Assembly (NCBI RefSeq): GCF_000381345.1
Contig: NZ_KB906428.1
Coordinates: 1-21,156 of the forward strand
Length of the DNA: 21,156 nucleotides
Origin: Deinococcus apachensis DSM 19763
Lineage (GTDB): Bacteria > Deinococcota > Deinococci > Deinococcales > Deinococcaceae
Direction of reading: 5' to 3'
Part shown: positions 1-7,201 of the stretch, piece by piece
Layout: each line of letters starts with the position of its first letter
How positions within the stretch are numbered: the stretch's first letter is position 1
Notes under the pieces: model-generated
Database searches by the model: none
What the model was told of the DNA's origin: nothing
Seen by the model: only the letters and a program-made list of their open reading frames with translations
Translations under genes and position numbers: made by a program

Positions 1-35
1 GTGAGGTGGTGCGACGAGCGATCTGAAGTTCAGAG

Positions 36-60
36 TGCAGGCCAGCAACGTCGGCCTGCA
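36..60. other. 8-bp perfect hairpin downstream of the IS110 transposase
   Basis: Positions 36-43 (TGCAGGCC) and 53-60 (GGCCTGCA) are exact reverse complements with a 9-base loop. No T-tract follows on either strand, so it is a poor intrinsic terminator. It lies downstream of the transposase stop and could belong to the element end or to the target; IS110-type elements sometimes insert next to palindromes. Confidence 0.4.
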
Positions 61-90
61 TTCGTTAAATACTGTGTTGGTTGGTCGGGG

Positions 91-1104
91 TCAAGCAGGC
101 TCGGGGGACGGGCGCCGATAGTCCGGATTAAATCTCTGGCCTGACCTCAGGACGGCGAACGCGACTCGGAGCAGCTTGCGAGCCAGGGCAATCAGGGCGA
201 CTTTTTTGGGCTTTCCCTGAGTGATCAAGTGACGGTAGAAGTCCCCGAACGTGTTCTTCATACGCGACGCGGTCAGCGCACAGAGGTAAAACGCACGTCT
301 GAGACGTGCGTTTCCTATTTTTGAGATGTGGGTCCGTCCAGTGAAACTCCCAGACTGACGGGGAACAGGAGAAAGGCCTGCGTACGCAGCCCATTGATTC
401 GAGCTTTCCATCCGGCTCAGGTGCAGGGTCTCGACCAGCAGGATCGAGGCGGTCAACGGGCCGATCCCAGGAATCGAGGTCAGCAGGGTCACCTTCTCCT
501 GCACCTCCTTGGAACCAAGGACCAGTGCCCTGATCGCCTCATTGGCTTCCTCCAACTGCTGTTCGAGCAGTGTCTGGCGTGCTTCACAGAAACCGAGGGC
601 TTTTGGATTGGGTTGGTGCTGGTGATTCATGGCGTGGTGACGCCCTGCCTCGAGGGTCAGGAGTTCCACGATGTGGTCACGGGCATGAAGCAGCGCACGC
701 AGCTCGACCAGGTCCGCTTCGGGGGGCAGCCAGCGGGCTGGCTGCATCACGGCCCCATACCGGGCGATCAACTCCGCATCCAGCTTGTCCGTTTTCCCCC
801 GCCTCAACGTACTTTTCGCGAAGAACTTGATCTGTGCTGCGTTCACGACACTGACAATGCAACCGGCTTCGTGGAGGGTGATCGCCATTCGCTCCCAGTA
901 CACGCTGGTGGATTCCATCACCACCGAGAGCTCTTCCCCCACTGTGGCTGACGAAGTCAGCCACAAGAGCAGCTGTTCATGCCCCTTGGCGGTGTTCGCA
1001 ACGGCTTTGACCACACCAACACGCGTCAAGGACCCAGGCGCTTGAACCTGGAGTAGGCAGGCGTACAGTTCGCTTTTGCCGACATCAAGACCCAGCACGA
1101 ACAT
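91..1104 (-). CDS. IS110-family DEDD transposase
   Basis: This 337-residue protein is a full-length IS110 recombinase. The N-terminal RuvC-like DEDD domain shows D7 in LGLDVGKS, E64 in VVMEST, and D106 and D109 in KTDKLDAE. A coiled-coil-like middle (about 130-205) leads to the C-terminal Tnp20 domain with the helix-hairpin-helix SIPGIGPLTA (210-219) and WAAYAGLSPVPRQSGS (about 237-252), where S251 or S253 is the likely catalytic serine. In this family the enzyme recombines element and target DNA guided by a bridge RNA made from the element's non-coding end. The ATG at 1104 follows a G-rich Shine-Dalgarno run (GGGGGG, 4 bases away). No frameshift or missing active-site residue is visible, so the enzyme is probably active. 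Confidence 0.93.
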   Translation of the reverse strand: MFVLGLDVGKSELYACLLQVQAPGSLTRVGVVKAVANTAKGHEQLLLWLTSSATVGEELSVVMESTSVYWERMAITLHEAGCIVSVVNAAQIKFFAKSTLRRGKTDKLDAELIARYGAVMQPARWLPPEADLVELRALLHARDHIVELLTLEAGRHHAMNHQHQPNPKALGFCEARQTLLEQQLEEANEAIRALVLGSKEVQEKVTLLTSIPGIGPLTASILLVETLHLSRMESSNQWAAYAGLSPVPRQSGSFTGRTHISKIGNARLRRAFYLCALTASRMKNTFGDFYRHLITQGKPKKVALIALARKLLRVAFAVLRSGQRFNPDYRRPSPEPA

Positions 1105-1109
1105 AAAAC

Positions 1110-1340
1110 CCCCCAGAAAGGGAAAACGAGGGTCACCACCCGGGTCCGGTCGGCGGAATTTTGTGTACAGGCTTGGGTGGCCTCAGATACTGTTGCGCCT
1201 GATCGAAAGGGGCTCGAGCCGGCCAGGATTTAACGGACGACCTTGGAAGATCAAAGTTGCCAGCAGGCTTGTCGGCTCGAGTGGGAGTGACGAGCCGAGC
1301 TTCCCACGACTCGACTCAACACACAAAGTTGCCAGAACCG
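1110..1340 (-). ncRNA. Candidate IS110 bridge-RNA region
   Basis: The stretch upstream of the transposase has no convincing ORF but is rich in complementary segments. A 10-base palindrome lies at 1211-1220 (GGCTCGAGCC). Positions 1277-1286 pair with 1302-1314 apart from a 3-base bulge. GGCTCG at 1274-1279 can alternatively pair with CGAGCC at 1291-1296. IS110-group elements are known to encode a bridge RNA in the non-coding end upstream of the transposase. Assigning one here rests on location and folding by eye; ends and guide loops are not resolved. Confidence 0.35.
1252..1335. repeat. 12-bp direct repeat pair near the IS110 end
   Basis: CAAAGTTGCCAG occurs at 1252-1263 and again at 1324-1335. 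The copies flank the folded segment at 1274-1314. They could be part of the bridge-RNA or donor-site architecture, or a short duplication. Confidence 0.5.
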
Positions 1341-1404
1341 ATTCCCCCAACCAGGCTTGGAGCCCCGCTCTGCAGCCCGTGATCTGCCCCCTTGGACGAG
1401 TCTC

Positions 1405-1527
1405 TCAGCGGGTCCGCCAGGAGTGCCGCGTCGCCTGCTCATCGTCGTAGGCGAGTGCGAGCAGGTCCGCCTCGCTCCACTTCGGCCCCACGAACGTCAG
1501 CGCGAAGGGCGTCCCGCTCGCGCTGCA
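1405..1527 (-). pseudogene. Amidase (GatA/AtzF-like) C-terminal remnant
   Basis: The minus strand reads GTPFALTFVGPKWSEADLL, then ALAYDDEQATR, and a stop at 1405-1407. This is the usual C-terminal tail of amidase-signature enzymes (GLPVGLTF-type strand followed by LL-LAYAFEQAT). The frame is closed by a stop just upstream (1528-1530), only about 40 codons remain, and none of the Ser-Ser-Lys catalytic core is present. This is the 3' end of a gene lost by deletion, probably linked to the neighbouring IS110. Confidence 0.65.
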
Positions 1528-1577
1528 TCAGGCAGCCTCCCCGACGGTCAGTATCGAACGGTGCACGCTTCGTGGGT

Positions 1578-4500
1578 TCAGTAAGAGACGCGGTTCCTCC
1601 CCCCGTTTTTCACCTCATACAGCTTCTCATCGGCAAGGGACAGCATCCGCTCGTGGTTCTTGACGTCCGTCTGGGCGCACACCCCGAGCGAGAGCGTGAC
1701 CCGGAGCCTGGGGTGAATCTCCTGCCAGGGGTACTGCTCGACCACCTGCCGCAGGCGCTCAGCAATCAGCACCGCCTGTTCGACGGCTGTGCCGGGAAGC
1801 ACCACCAGGAACTCCTCCCCGCCGTAACGGCCAATCAAGTCGTACGGGCGGCATGCTCCTTTGAACAGCTTCGCAGCCCGGCGCAACACCTCATCCCCCA
1901 CCTGGTGCGAGAAAGCGTCGTTCACCCGCTTGAAATGATCGAGGTCGATCATCACGATCGATAGAGGCTTACGCATCTGTCGGGCCTTCGAGAACTCCAA
2001 AGACAGCAGCTCCTCAATGTGCCTCCGGTTGAACACGCCCGTCAGGCCGTCCTCACGCAACTGCCGCTCAAGCAAGTTGGCTTGCTCTTGCAGCGCGGTC
2101 AGGAGCGCGCTCTTCTCCAGGTTGGCCTTTTCGAGGGCTGCATTCGCGTTTGTCAATTCCAGGGTGCGGGCCCGGTACGAACGAATCTCCATACGTGCAC
2201 GGTCCGCTTGGCTCTCGATGGCATGGATAACGGCCTGCTGGGCCTTCTCCTCCTGAGCAATGTCGCGGTCCAGGGCATGAGCCGCCTCCATATGCTGGAA
2301 CGCTCTCTCCGGGTGACCCCGCGCTCGGTACAGCTGGGCCGCACGCCAGTGCGCCTGCTCGGCAACTCGCTTGACCTCCCTGCCCGCCAGCTGCAAGGTC
2401 CGTTCAAGCAGCGGCTCGCCCTCCTCGTCCTCACCGTGATCCAGCAACCCACAACTGAAGTGAAGGGCCGTCCAGGCAGCTAACCTGACCATCTGCGCGG
2501 ACACGGGGCCTACCTTGTCCCAGGCTGCCTGAAGGAGCGCTTTCGCCTCGCTCCAATGCTCTAGGGCGCTGAGAGCGCGCGCGGTGACCGTCAAGGCCTG
2601 GATCTGCAAGGCGAGATCGTCACTTTCCTCCGCGACCGCCATCGCACGGCGTCCTTGGTCAGCGGCGGTCGCGTTCTGCCCCCGTTCGAATTGGATTTCG
2701 GCCAGGCTGACCGCACAGGCGGCGACCCCATGCGGAACGGTCAGGCCTTCATAGAGGGCCGAGGCCGCCGTGATCACCTCCAGGGCTTTGTCCTGCTGCC
2801 CTTCAAGAGACCTGTAGACCTCACCCAGAGCATGCAGCGCCCGGGCTTCCGCGGCTGGGTCGTGCAGTTCCCTGGACAGTCTGAGGCTGAGCAGGGCGTA
2901 CTCCAAGGCGCGCTCCCCGCCCTGCAAACGGTGGTACACCGTGCCGAGATAGGCGGCGCATTCCTGCCGGAGCAGGAGGTCCTGGAGTTGTTCCGCGATC
3001 ACGGCGGCCTGCGTGAGGAGACTCAACGCTTCACGCAGTTCGTCCTGGCTCAAGTGCGCTACGGCGAGATTGCGGTACGCGAACCCGATGCCCCGGGTGT
3101 ACCCGTGCTGCCGGGCAAGCGCGAGGGCTTGCTGGCTGGGCAGGATCAGGGCGTCCTGTCCCAGGTCGCGCTTCTGCCACGCGTCCTCAAGAAGTGACTC
3201 AATGCGTTGAATGACGGCCTCAGAGGCGCGAAGCCCGGCTGGGAGGTGGACCACCGCGTGCTCCGCGTTTGGAGCGCTGTTCGCCGCCCGCAGGGGACTT
3301 CCATCCGGGACCTGCTGTTCCAGTTCCGCCCCCCCACCCGGAGCGCTCAGCTGCCCGGTCGCGGCCATCTGAAGAAATGCCTCCACGATGGCCGGGTCGA
3401 ACTGTCGGCCCGCCTGAGCCTGGAGCTCTGCCAGGGCCTCCTCGGGGGACCACGCGGTCTTGTAAGGCCGCTCGGTCGTCAACGCGTCCCAGACGTCCGC
3501 CACCGACACGAGGCGTCCCACCAGGGGAATGTCCTCACCGGAGAGGCCATTCGGGTACCCTTGACCGTCCCAGCGTTCGTGGTGCGTCAGGGCAATCTGC
3601 TCGGCGAGTTGCATCAGTTCGGAACGGCCGCCCCGCAGCAGGCGTGCCCCGATGGTCGTGTGGTGCTTCATGATCTCGAACTCCTCCGGCGTGTACCTGC
3701 CCGACTTGAGGAGGATCGCGTCGGGGACTCCGATCTTCCCGACGTCATGCAGTCTTCCGGCCAGCCGGATCAATTCGACCTGCTGATCGGGAAGACCGAG
3801 CGCCTCGGCGAGGAGGGCGGCGATGTTCCCGACCCGGTGCGCGTGCATGCCCGTTCGGTCATCCCGGTACTCCGCGGCCACACTGAGGCGGTTGATGATT
3901 TCCAGTTGCGCCATCTCCAGTTCAGCGGTGCGCGCTTGGACCTCCTGCTCTGCTTCCCGCCTGGCTTTCGACGACAGCTCGTTGAGTTGGCGGTAGACGT
4001 CCGTCTGGTACCGGGCCTTTTCCAGTTCAAGCTGTCCGGTCAGGTTGCGGAGTTTCCGTTCGTTGTCGACCCGGAAGAGTTCCCTTTGCCCGATGGTGAC
4101 TTGCAGGAGGTGCGCTGCCGCCTCGGCAGATCGCCCGGCGGCCAGCAGGGCGCGGGCGAGCTCCTCGCGCGCGTCGAGGGACTCCCGCTTCATCCCGTTC
4201 AATTCGGTGAGGTTGAGTGCCTGCTGCAACAAGGGGATCGCTTGGCTGTGCTCCCCGTTCGCGCCCAGCAGCGAACCGCGGTGGGTCAGAATGTTGGCCT
4301 GGCTGCGCTTGTCCTCCGCGGCCAAGGAAAGGTTCAGAGCTTCCTGGAGCGCTTGATCACCTTGCTCCGTGTTCCCCATCAGCACGTAGGCCCAGCCGAT
4401 GTTGTCGAGTAGTTCTGCTTCCTCGTGAAGGGTCCCGCCACTCTGCGCCCTTTTCTCAAGGCGCATCCCCTCGCTGCGAGCGACGCGGAGGGCCCGCGTA

Positions 4501-5384
4501 AAAGCCTCGAGGGCTTTTTCGAGTTGTCCACGCTCGCGGTAGATCAAGCCGATCTCGGAGATTCCTGCAGCGAGGCTGACGTACATTCCTGCTTGGTGGG
4601 CCTGTTCCGCAATCTCAACGCCGCGGAGGAGTGATTCGAGGGCGTTATCGGTGTCACCGAGTTCGCGGTACACCTTGCCGACGTTGACGAGGCAGGCGCT
4701 GAGGAGCCCGTCCATCCGGAGGCCGTTCGTGCGGAGAAACTCCAGACACCGCATGAAGCTGTTGAGCGCCTGGGCGTACTCCCCGGCGGCTTCCTGGATG
4801 AGGCCCGTGTTGTTCAGGCACTTGGCGTGCCCAGCCTTATCCCCCAGGAGCAGGCGGACCTCACCGCTGTGCTGCAAGCTTGACGTGGCGTCCGCATGGC
4901 GACCTTGCCGGAAGAGCACCATGGCCCGGGTGAGCAGGGCTTCGGCGAGAGTGACCGACGGCTCCAGGGGGGTGGAGACTTCGACGACGTCATCGCAACA
5001 GTGCAGAGCCTCTTCCGAGTGGTTCATGCTGAGGGCCAGCTTGGCCGTCAGCAATTGCACTTCCGAGTATCCACTGGGATTGTTGACCTCCCGGTACCGT
5101 TGCGCGGCCAGCTGACTGAGTGTCCGCGCCCGCTCCAGGTCACCGAGTTCCATCTGACTCAAAGCCTGGGTGTGGAGGGCGAAGGCTTGACTCGACACGT
5201 CGGCCAGGTCTTCCGCAGCCCGAATGATCAGCGCCGCTTCCTTCGCTGCTGCTTTGGGGTCGTCCTTCACCAGGAAACGGGCTCGCCCGTTCATCGCGTC
5301 CAGGTCGCCCAATTTGCCGTCGCGCGCAAGAAGTCCCGGGCGTGGAGCGGTTGTGGCCGGAGGGGCGGAACGATCTGCCGTCAT
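1578..5384 (-). CDS. TPR-HD-GYP-TPR-GGDEF bifunctional c-di-GMP protein
   Basis: This 1268-residue soluble protein is built as two sensor-output halves. Residues about 30-430 are tandem TPR repeats, and about 435-495 a charged coiled coil. Residues about 496-675 are an HD-GYP phosphodiesterase with HD at 546-547, HHE at 601-603 and GYP at 609-611. Residues about 720-1050 are a second TPR array, followed by another coiled coil. Residues 1111-1268 are a GGDEF diguanylate cyclase with GGEEF at 1188-1192 and an intact inhibitory I-site, RPYD, at 1179-1182. Both catalytic motifs are complete, so it could both make and break c-di-GMP under TPR control. No signal peptide or membrane segment is seen, suggesting a cytosolic protein. 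The ATG at 5384 has only a weak Shine-Dalgarno. It resembles a fusion of separate TPR-HD-GYP and TPR-GGDEF proteins. It is transcribed alone. Confidence 0.92.
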   Translation of the reverse strand: MTADRSAPPATTAPRPGLLARDGKLGDLDAMNGRARFLVKDDPKAAAKEAALIIRAAEDLADVSSQAFALHTQALSQMELGDLERARTLSQLAAQRYREVNNPSGYSEVQLLTAKLALSMNHSEEALHCCDDVVEVSTPLEPSVTLAEALLTRAMVLFRQGRHADATSSLQHSGEVRLLLGDKAGHAKCLNNTGLIQEAAGEYAQALNSFMRCLEFLRTNGLRMDGLLSACLVNVGKVYRELGDTDNALESLLRGVEIAEQAHQAGMYVSLAAGISEIGLIYRERGQLEKALEAFTRALRVARSEGMRLEKRAQSGGTLHEEAELLDNIGWAYVLMGNTEQGDQALQEALNLSLAAEDKRSQANILTHRGSLLGANGEHSQAIPLLQQALNLTELNGMKRESLDAREELARALLAAGRSAEAAAHLLQVTIGQRELFRVDNERKLRNLTGQLELEKARYQTDVYRQLNELSSKARREAEQEVQARTAELEMAQLEIINRLSVAAEYRDDRTGMHAHRVGNIAALLAEALGLPDQQVELIRLAGRLHDVGKIGVPDAILLKSGRYTPEEFEIMKHHTTIGARLLRGGRSELMQLAEQIALTHHERWDGQGYPNGLSGEDIPLVGRLVSVADVWDALTTERPYKTAWSPEEALAELQAQAGRQFDPAIVEAFLQMAATGQLSAPGGGAELEQQVPDGSPLRAANSAPNAEHAVVHLPAGLRASEAVIQRIESLLEDAWQKRDLGQDALILPSQQALALARQHGYTRGIGFAYRNLAVAHLSQDELREALSLLTQAAVIAEQLQDLLLRQECAAYLGTVYHRLQGGERALEYALLSLRLSRELHDPAAEARALHALGEVYRSLEGQQDKALEVITAASALYEGLTVPHGVAACAVSLAEIQFERGQNATAADQGRRAMAVAEESDDLALQIQALTVTARALSALEHWSEAKALLQAAWDKVGPVSAQMVRLAAWTALHFSCGLLDHGEDEEGEPLLERTLQLAGREVKRVAEQAHWRAAQLYRARGHPERAFQHMEAAHALDRDIAQEEKAQQAVIHAIESQADRARMEIRSYRARTLELTNANAALEKANLEKSALLTALQEQANLLERQLREDGLTGVFNRRHIEELLSLEFSKARQMRKPLSIVMIDLDHFKRVNDAFSHQVGDEVLRRAAKLFKGACRPYDLIGRYGGEEFLVVLPGTAVEQAVLIAERLRQVVEQYPWQEIHPRLRVTLSLGVCAQTDVKNHERMLSLADEKLYEVKNGGRNRVSY

Positions 5385-5955
5385 AAGCCTGAGGGCAGGG
5401 GTCCTATCCGTCGAGTATGTAATGAGTCAAGAGTGAGAAAATTCAAGAGCCTTCCCCCGTCTGCCACCAACATAAAGGTAGACCTTGAGCCTTTTCCAGT
5501 CACCGGGAACAACGGCTTACGTGGGCAGGGCCAGCGGAAGAGAGGGTCAGGGATCGGCAAGGAGCTTCTTTGGCGAGAGATGCCCTGAACCTGTTCTTCT
5601 TGCATGGGGCCCCTTGTACACTCAGAAGCTGCCGAGAGCGTTTTCCCTCTGCCGTGTTCCCGGTACGATAGGCAACGTTGTCTTACATGGCCGTCACGAA
5701 GAAAAACCTGGAGAAGGCATTTTCTCTAGGTTCCCCGCTTTGGAAACCCTGCGAGGGCTCCGTGCCAGCTGTCGTCAGCCGATTCTGCTCCCCCCGTTCT
5801 CAAGCGCCAGCGGCAGGACTTCCCTCCCCATCTCGTTCTGATCTTCGGAGGGTGGGAGAGGAAATCCTGGGGACCGAAGGGGTCGGTGGCGTCGCGCGGG
5901 GTTCTCTCCGAGTACAGGGATCTGATGCCCCAGATATTAAAGTTTAATGAAGATG
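5385..5955. other. Intergenic region without a convincing gene
   Basis: This stretch lies upstream of the TPR/c-di-GMP gene. I see no ORF with family features or a good ribosome binding site. It presumably holds the promoter of the minus-strand gene; TTGACT at 5422-5427 on the minus strand is a possible -35, but no good -10 is spaced from it. A minus-strand terminator-like hairpin lies at 5702-5730. From about 5930 the DNA turns AT-rich ahead of the sRNA promoter. Confidence 0.5.
5702..5730 (-). terminator. Candidate intrinsic terminator, minus strand
   Basis: Positions 5722-5730 and 5707-5715 form a 9-bp stem with one G-U pair and a 6-base loop. On the minus strand the stem is followed directly by TTTTT (complement of 5702-5706). 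No minus-strand gene is recognisable just upstream, so the transcript it ends is unknown. Confidence 0.4.
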
Positions 5956-5961
5956 TGAAGT

Positions 5962-5990
5962 TTGACTCATGAGCATTTCCTTTCCATACT
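5962..5990 (+). promoter_or_regulatory. Sigma-70-type promoter for the candidate sRNA
   Basis: TTGACT at 5962-5967 is followed after 17 bases by CATACT at 5985-5990; an overlapping TACTAT at 5987-5992 is an alternative -10. The preceding 30 bases are AT-rich, unlike the surrounding DNA, and could act as an UP element. Transcription would start near 5997, just ahead of two hairpins and a T-tract. Confidence 0.5.
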
Positions 5991-5996
5991 ATGAAC

Positions 5997-6086
5997 ACGA
6001 GGCAATGAAACGTTCGATGTATTCGGGCACCTGTCGAACGTGGAGCTAGTGGTGCGACCGACGTTCTCATGCGTCGGTCTTTTTTT
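5997..6086 (+). ncRNA. Candidate small RNA of about 90 nt
   Basis: A promoter-like sequence is followed by two stem-loops and a T7 run with no good ORF between. Stem 1 is CGTTCGA (6011-6017) with TCGAACG (6034-6040). Stem 2 is GACCGACG (6056-6063) with CGTCGGTC (6072-6079), followed directly by seven Ts. This is the architecture of a free-standing bacterial sRNA. It does not look like SRP RNA, tmRNA or a tRNA. A leader or attenuator function for the peptide gene at 6324 is possible but less likely, because the terminator is strong and the gene lies 237 bases on. Family and targets are unknown. Confidence 0.5.
6056..6086 (+). terminator. Strong Rho-independent terminator
   Basis: A perfect 8-bp GC-rich stem (6056-6063 with 6072-6079) and an 8-base loop are followed at once by seven Ts (6080-6086). 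This is the clearest intrinsic terminator in the window and marks the 3' end of the candidate sRNA. Confidence 0.8.
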
Positions 6087-6323
6087 GGCTGCCATGAGAG
6101 CAAGCCGTTCTGTGTCACTTCCCTAGAAGAGACATGGCGACTACTGCTGGGCGGGCCTGCCCAGTCATGCTCACCCGTTCCCCCGACAACCGGGTTCATT
6201 CACCAGTGGCTGCGGCACCTCCGCCAGCTGCCTGGAGCCGTTCCACCCTCAACCCGTGAGGTACTTGGCCTCTTGCGGGTCCCCTGAGGTTTCCGAACGA
6301 CTCCCCTTCTTCAAGGAGCGAAC

Positions 6324-6464
6324 ATGCGGAAAGCTATCTTCAGTCTGGTCATCGTCACCACGCTCTTCGGAAGCCTGGCCAGCGCGGGCTCCTTTGGCGC
6401 CTGGGTTTCCGGCGCACCTCCCGTCAATACGACTGACGGCTCCTTTGGCGCCTGGGTCAGTTAA
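6324..6464 (+). CDS. Secreted 46-residue peptide with duplicated GSFGAWVS
   Basis: The ATG at 6324 is preceded by AAGGAG (6313-6318) at good spacing. The product begins MRKAIFSLVIVTTLFGSLASA: two basic residues, a hydrophobic core and an A-S-A signal peptidase I site after residue 21. The predicted mature peptide is 25 residues: GSFGAWVS (22-29), a linker GAPPVNTTD (30-38), and GSFGAWVS again (39-46) ending at the stop codon. Cleavage and the stop therefore expose the same octapeptide at both termini. Twenty bases of the repeat are identical at DNA level, suggesting recent duplication or selection. I know of no family with this motif. A signalling peptide, a bacteriocin-like peptide or a precursor of the octapeptide are all possible. 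No maturation, export or immunity gene is adjacent; the candidate sRNA lies just upstream. Confidence 0.62.
   Translation: MRKAIFSLVIVTTLFGSLASAGSFGAWVSGAPPVNTTDGSFGAWVS
6387..6457 (+). repeat. Exact 20-bp direct repeat inside the peptide gene
   Basis: Positions 6387-6406 and 6438-6457 are identical and begin GGCTCCTTTGG. They encode residues GSFGAW and most of V in both copies. The last codons differ (GTT TCC versus GTC AGT) yet still encode V-S, so protein identity extends beyond DNA identity. Confidence 0.9.
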
Positions 6465-6746
6465 AGCTGCTGCGGAAGTGCCGTGCTGTTCACCACGGGT
6501 CTACAGCACGGATTCCTCACAGATAAACGGGAGCATCGGGAGTAACCGAACCTTCCAGGAACTGGAGTGCCCCATCTGCTGATCCTGCCTCCTGCGGGAT
6601 CGCTGTGCCGCAAATGGCCTGTTCCCTCCCCCTGTGGTTGTCAAGACACCGTCCGGCTGCGGAGGGCTTGCGCCAGGTGGATGCCAACCCGGTTGGTCGC
6701 CGATTCCCGACTTGGAAGGGCAGTGTTCAAAGGCAGGCACGCTGCA
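6465..6746. other. Non-coding stretch after the peptide gene
   Basis: No convincing ORF is visible. A 9-bp hairpin at 6481-6511 follows the peptide stop; a smaller one (GATCC with GGATC) lies near 6580-6600. Confidence 0.4.
6481..6511 (+). terminator. Hairpin downstream of the peptide gene
   Basis: CCGTGCTGT (6481-6489) and ACAGCACGG (6503-6511) are exact reverse complements with a 13-base loop, 17 bases after the peptide stop codon. No T-run follows, so it may be a weak terminator or an RNA 3'-end stabiliser. Confidence 0.4.
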
Positions 6747-7073
6747 TCAGTAACGGGGCACGTTCTGGGCCTGCGCCACGAGCTCGCTGAGCCGGATGAC
6801 CTCCTCGGCGAGCCGCGGGGCAGGCAGGACGGTTCCGAACCGCCCCTGCACATCCTGCTCGAAGTTGCTCATCACGCTCGGGAAGGTGGCATAGGTCGCG
6901 TAGGTGTGCGCCAGGATGAGCGTAGCCCGGCGCAACCGCTCCTCCAGGGCGAGCGTGAGTTCGGGGTGGGCGTGCTTGGGGACGTGCCGGTGGTGGTCCC
7001 GGGCGGAGAGGACTTCGACCTGTCCGTTCAGGGCCCGTGCCACCTGCGTCTGGACCGACGTTGTCTTCCCCAC
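6747..7073 (-). CDS. Short P-loop protein, probably truncated
   Basis: The 108-residue frame has strong GC bias at third positions, so it is or was coding. From the GTG at 7073 it begins VGKTTSVQTQVARAL; the open frame extends nine codons further upstream (to 7100), adding ADSS before VGKTT, which looks like the end of a Walker A loop. The rest (ALEERLRRATLILAHTY and a helical tail ending in AQAQNVPRY) matches no family I recognise. There is no Walker B motif and the protein is far shorter than usual P-loop kinases or ATPases. It is probably the remnant of a nucleotide kinase-like or AAA-type gene with internal or 5' loss. It diverges from the GNAT gene. Confidence 0.4.
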   Translation of the reverse strand: MGKTTSVQTQVARALNGQVEVLSARDHHRHVPKHAHPELTLALEERLRRATLILAHTYATYATFPSVMSNFEQDVQGRFGTVLPAPRLAEEVIRLSELVAQAQNVPRY

Positions 7074-7201
7074 GCTGGAGTCAGCCTGACATATCGGGGG
7101 TCACGGGAGGTGGGCAACCCGATGCTCACTTGGCCGGGGCAGCAACGCGAACGGCGAAGTCTCGCTCCTTCCCTATCCTATACGGGTGGCCGCGCTACGC
7201 C

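Larger units (their letters stand above)
1..1350 (-). mobile_element. IS110-family insertion sequence, boundaries unresolved
   Basis: The element is recognised from its DEDD transposase (91-1104) and from a structured non-coding stretch upstream of that gene (about 1105-1340). IS110 elements lack conventional terminal inverted repeats, so I cannot fix the ends; 1350 is a guess based on where the structured DNA stops, and the other end may lie outside the window. An amidase remnant starts just beyond the high-coordinate side, consistent with insertion into decayed DNA. Confidence 0.6.

Noticed and set aside
328..951. Long open frame on the plus strand opposite the IS110 transposase
   Set aside because: It is a shadow of the transposase coding bias and has no family features.
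3207..4412. 401-codon plus-strand frame within the TPR/c-di-GMP gene
   Set aside because: It is antisense to clear TPR and HD-GYP coding sequence and its product has no recognisable domain.
5689..5947. Small ORF beginning MAVTKKNLEKAFSLG
   Set aside because: The first residues look protein-like, but there is no ribosome binding site, the rest is low-complexity S/P/R, and the minus-strand hairpin lies inside it.
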